The notes beneath the pieces are model-generated. The model made no database searches. It was not told where the DNA came from and saw nothing but the letters and a program-made list of their open reading frames with translations. From NCBI GenBank assembly GCA_003586115.2, contig QVOM02000042.1:38922898-38986897 (forward strand): 64,000 bases of DNA, in the 5' to 3' direction. Numbering within the stretch: position 1 is the stretch's first letter; each line of letters begins with the position of its first letter. Positions 59,920 through 64,000 of this stretch are shown one piece after another. This DNA is from Salvator merianae. Its lineage: Eukaryota; Chordata; Lepidosauria; Squamata; Teiidae. The translations under genes and the position numbers were made by a program.

Positions 59920-62900
59920 GCTTTGTTTTCACTTTGTGCTTACTTTCACCTCCTATTTCCAGCCCCAAAGTAAAAGATTGCAAAAGGTTACCATTGCACA
60001 TGATGAGATTGCTGAGTTCAGACTGCCTGCTCACTTGGAAAGGAAAAGTTGCCTTGCCTGGATCTACCAGAAAGGAGAAACATGGGCTTTATTTTCTACG
60101 CAATGGGTGCTTAGAACAGAAAGATCACCCACCAAGCGCAGAGTAGAACCAGTCCCCCATCTCTAGCTCAGAGACATGTTTTGCCTTTTTCCCCCCCACA
60201 GATGGACAGAAGAAGGAGATTTTTCACTTGCCTTGCACTTCACTGCAAAACATAGGTGAATGAAAAGTAAACAATGCTTTAATTATTACTGTTTGGGACT
60301 TGAATTTAGCAACACTTAATATTCATTTACTTAATAACAGTCATCAACAAAACATATGGAAACCACTGAAAACCAGCCTAATAGTAAAAATGCCACTGGG
60401 AACGTTTTTTAAAAAATCCATAATTAGAGATAGGAAACCGAGCATGTTTTCTGCAAATGTCACTCAACTGAAACAGAGGTGACTGCCTAGTATATTTGCT
60501 GACTCACTCATGCAATATCCGTTCAATCAAGAGCAGACTTGCATGTATAAAAAGCTCATTGTGTGCAACAAGAGAACCTAGTTTCACCCTTACCCTGCCC
60601 TTAGTAGATTAAAAAGGTATGCGTAGTCAGCGGCAAAGTTCTGATGATGAGCTTACAAGGCATTCAAGCATCAGACATGTTACAATATCTGGACAGTTTT
60701 ATAGTAAAATGTAATTTCAGGCTCTGAAGTGACAGGAAAAAAAAATCCCCATCTGTGGCTGCAATGTGACACCAGTATGGCTCCCATATCACAGCATCTT
60801 GACAACGTTTTGCCCAGAAAAGGTGCTAGCATGAACAAGCATTCCAACGTGTCATACCTGCCCTCATTATGGCCCAATGCTACACATTCTTGTACTCGTT
60901 CCATGTCTGAATAAAAAGATGACAAAACCGTGACACTGGAATCATACTGGTATTACGACAAGGTGTAGACTTTGGCTATATCAACAAGGTGGTTCTTAAT
61001 TTAATCACAAGTGATGGTGAAGACCTGATAGAAGGAACACAGAACTCTTCCATACAATAATGAAAGTGAAACAGCTACAAATGGAAGGTTAGCCTCAAAA
61101 CTCCAGGACATCTTCCAGATTTCAAAAACTAAAGAATTAAAAGGAAGCTAAATAAGAAGTTAGACATTCATTCATTCCTTTATTATGGTCCAAGGCCAGA
61201 TTATTTCAAGAATACAGACCATAAAAATGGGAAGAAAAACTTACAAGTTTAAAATTTTAAATAGCAGTTACATTAAAATAACAAGTATGTACCACCTTTT
61301 AAAACAAAATTATCTATCATCTCATTATTATTCTACATTTGTTTCTTTATTCTCATGGCCTAAGTAAGAAATCTGGCAACTAAATAAGTGATTCCATAGT
61401 TTCCATCTGACAAAAGAAATTAATAGTAAATAAACATAGTAGTCAGACCAGGGTCTTATACTTTTAATAAGCACCCAACTTTAAAGAAGATCAAAGAACA
61501 ATTAAAAGACAATGGATCCTATATGTTATCTATATGCAATCGAAGTGTTGTCCGATATAAATTGAATTTGGCAAGAAAAAGTCTTGCTGCAGAATGTAAA
61601 ATAACGCAAACACATCAGAAAATAACACAAGGAAAAGGAATAGTTAAAAATGTACAAATAAAAGAAACACTGGAGGCACACTAAGAAACAGGAACATTTA
61701 CTTCCATGTTTTTCTTACTGTTTGAAGTACATGAGTCCCTGATTTCCAGTCCATTCACTTCAGAAGCACAACAATGAATTAAGTTTGGTCTTGATCAATT
61801 TAAAAAGTAGCAATGTTGCCGCTATAGAAAATAATAATTAGAGAACTCCTTACAAGACAATGTGTCTAAGAGTGCTGCTGTTTCCCAAAATATACACAGA
61901 CAACCACGTCAGATTGTTGCTTACTGATTTCAAGCATTTATAAACTGCATTTTACTAGATGATTTTATAATGGATAATAAAACTAAGAAGAAGAAAAAAA
62001 TCAATGAAATTCCCCCAACATTGCAGTCCAATCTAAAGCAATGACACAGCCATCAATTTAAAATAAGTAAACAAAAACAACATCCAAATTGCATGCCAAC
62101 AGCATGAATAATTTTAATGAATACATGTTCTCAAAAGGATTAAACGTATCCTCTTTTGAAAGAACTTGCTTTTACCATCCTGTATCCTTAGAAGCACAAA
62201 AACAAATGCCAAACTTCAATATTAAATCTTACTTTTCTAGGCATTAAAAAGGCAGATGAGAGGGCTTCTTTCTTTGTTGGCAGCACAGGGGTATTCAGAT
62301 TTTTTTTTTAAAAAAAAGTCTAATTGAATGTATCTATATTTAATATAATCTTTAGGTTGAATAGAAACTATGAATTTGGAAGTGATTTGGAAATAACTTT
62401 TTAAAAGGACACTTTCTCCTCCTAAAAATCAGTGCCACGAACAGTGAGCAAATCATTAAAAAAAACTCTTAGCAGTGTACACTGGCTGAAAAAAATATTT
62501 ATGAATGGAAGGATTTGTTTCAGACTCATGAGAACTGGAAGAGGTGGGGTAGGTGGGTAGGCAGAGCATGTCTTAGCTACTTTTCAGCCATTATAAAGAA
62601 CTAAACAAAGAAAAGCAGAAACACTGTATTAGCAAGAGGGCAGAAGACATTCAGTAGGTTGCCTTTAAACCCATACTTTACCACTACAAAAGTGATCCAC
62701 TGTGTATGCGTATGAATGCTATGTTAAAGAATGAATCTATGTTCAGATGTCAACATAAGTTCCAAGAATGTTTTTTCTCATATTAACTTGTATTAAAGTA
62801 ACAGTTTTTGCTAGCAAAGACTTTTTTAAAAAATGCTGTCGTCACTTGGATAACACTTTTTAAAATATTAGTATTACAGTAGTCTTGCCGTTACACAGTT

Positions 62901-63619
62901 GGTTAAACATGACTTTGCCCTGTCCTGGGTACTTTCAATTAAAGTGGGTTGACCTCTATATTTCCACTGGCTTCCACTGACAAGACTGGGGTTCTATGGG
63001 TCTCCTAACCCTTAGTCTTCCTTAAGTCATAATTACTTGAACATATGTTTTCCATGACACAGTGATATGTGCAAATGAAACTATAGTGTTATAACTATAG
63101 TGTTGCAAGCAGGGGAGTGCCAGTTCAGATAGATTTTTGTGGAATTAAATTGAATCCAACAAACAAATTTGAGTTTAAACAATATCAAGACTATTCAGGA
63201 GGGTCAAACACCACCTCAGCAGCAGACCCAAAATGGTTGTAGAAGTTGTGACAGTTATAGTGGTAGGGGGGCTTTCCTGCCACCCAAACCAAGAACATCA
63301 GAGGTCAATTGCTGAATTTTAAGGGATCTCTTGAAAGTACTTTAACAATATAAATGTGGTGTTATATCAAAAGCATATACATTTACAGCTAATGGTGAAC
63401 AATGCAAAACAGTAGACTTTGACCTTAGGCCCCAGAAAGAAACTAATTAGCTATATAAAGCAAATATGAGTTGATCCCCTTTTGCACATGTGCGCTTGTT
63501 CTAGCTGGTTTTCCATAAATGCAAAGTGCATTATGAATCATGGTAAATAAAACACAAGATTTCATCAATAAGATACAGAGGTGTGATATTAAAAGTAAAC
63601 AGCAAGCAAAGGTTTTATT

Positions 63620-63970
63620 TTAGCTAGCACTTTTTATTTTGTTTTCTAGAGAATTCAAAGAATAATGCTGTGCATCCTGTAACGTTTCAGCAGATTTTGT
63701 TTTTAACCAGTTCAGGAACTGATCTAGTGAGCTACAGTTTTTTTCATTTGCAAATATTCTCTTGCCTCCTGTCTCAAATAATTTTTGGAGAGCCCATTGT
63801 AAATAAGCATCCCATTCACATTCCAAGATTATCTGGGATTGTCCAAGCTCACCCCTTTTGTCCTTCTACCAACAAAACTGGAAATATCAAGCATCTGGGC
63901 ACAGATAGATGCAAATTTAACCATTGCTTCTGCATCCTGCTCTCCTTTTTTTTTAACAAAAACCCCTTCA
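63620..63970 (-). pseudogene. Unrecognised coding-like relic, two frames
   Basis: On the minus strand one frame reads EQDAEAMVKFASICAQMLD then ISSFVGRRTKGVSLDNPR and stops. The next frame continues at once with GELGQSQIILECEWDAYLQW, ALQKLFETGGKRIF, and later SSLDQFLNWLKTKSAETLQ to a TAA stop at 63620-63622. The composition and hydrophobic periodicity look like a real protein, with one frameshift near 63835. AATAAA overlaps the sequence just after the stop, but there is no poly(A), so a processed pseudogene is possible but not proved. I do not recognise the family. It does not match TLE4. Confidence 0.45.
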
Positions 63971-64000
63971 GAGAGACCCCACCATCAGGTACTTCAGTTG

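Larger units (their letters stand above)
57786..64000 (-). other. TLE4: TLE4 intron 5, 3' part
   Basis: This stretch lies upstream of the exon at 57711-57785 on the sense strand. I looked for the expected preceding exon (NAICAQVIPFLSQE in the family) and did not see it, so the intron is at least 6.2 kb long here. It contains a MITE-like element at 59469-59919 and a coding-like relic near 63620-63970. The rest is AT-rich unique-looking sequence with short homopolymer runs and no recognisable gene. Confidence 0.8.

Noticed and set aside
59444..60034. A 196-codon open frame on the minus strand
   Set aside because: It spans the MITE-like element at 59469-59919 and its flank. The frame follows the element's low stop density rather than a protein family.
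63880..63960. AEAMVKFASICAQ resembling the TLE4 exon 5 words AEIVKRLNAICAQ
   Set aside because: The rest of the stretch does not match TLE4, there is no splice border, and the frame runs on into unrelated protein-like sequence.

Overview
This is a vertebrate intronic window, most likely from a squamate reptile. The evidence is three exons of a Groucho-family gene in large introns, together with dispersed repeats typical of lizards and snakes: retroposon tails with TTTA-type ends, a Tc1 transposon, a degenerate APE-type LINE, and several short palindromic DNA elements. The squamate assignment is an inference from repeat style. The amniote gene is seen directly.

The only gene recognised is TLE4 (transducin-like enhancer of split 4), read on the minus strand. 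Its exons in sense order are 57711-57785 (end of the Q domain), 38254-38458 (start of the GP domain, with a tandem NAGNAG acceptor) and 36044-36060 (a 17-nt microexon encoding the DRDSIK junction). All have GT/AG borders and compatible phases. I call them exons 6, 7 and 8 by comparison with the known TLE4 structure. Exon 5 was not found in 57786-64000 and exon 9 was not found in 1-36043, so both probably lie outside the window.

Layout: 1-36043 is intron 8, with scattered MITEs, retroposon tails, two foldbacks, a full-length but dead Tc1 element (24367-25841) and two X-box-like motifs. 36061-38253 is intron 7, which holds a 44-nt CT tract (sense strand) and UGC motifs just upstream of the microexon. 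38459-57710 is intron 6; its centre (43990-47720) is a minus-strand LINE broken by a 580-bp MITE (44975-45554) and an apparent L1 3' end (46521-46960). 57786-64000 is the 3' part of intron 5, with a MITE-like element and an unrecognised coding-like relic at the right edge.

No operons, CRISPR arrays, RNA genes or viral genes were seen. The most unusual content is a set of palindromic or TIR-bearing short elements flanked by 3-bp direct repeats (TCT, TCA, TAA, ACT), consistent with PIF/Harbinger-type mobilisation, and the splicing architecture around the TLE4 microexon.
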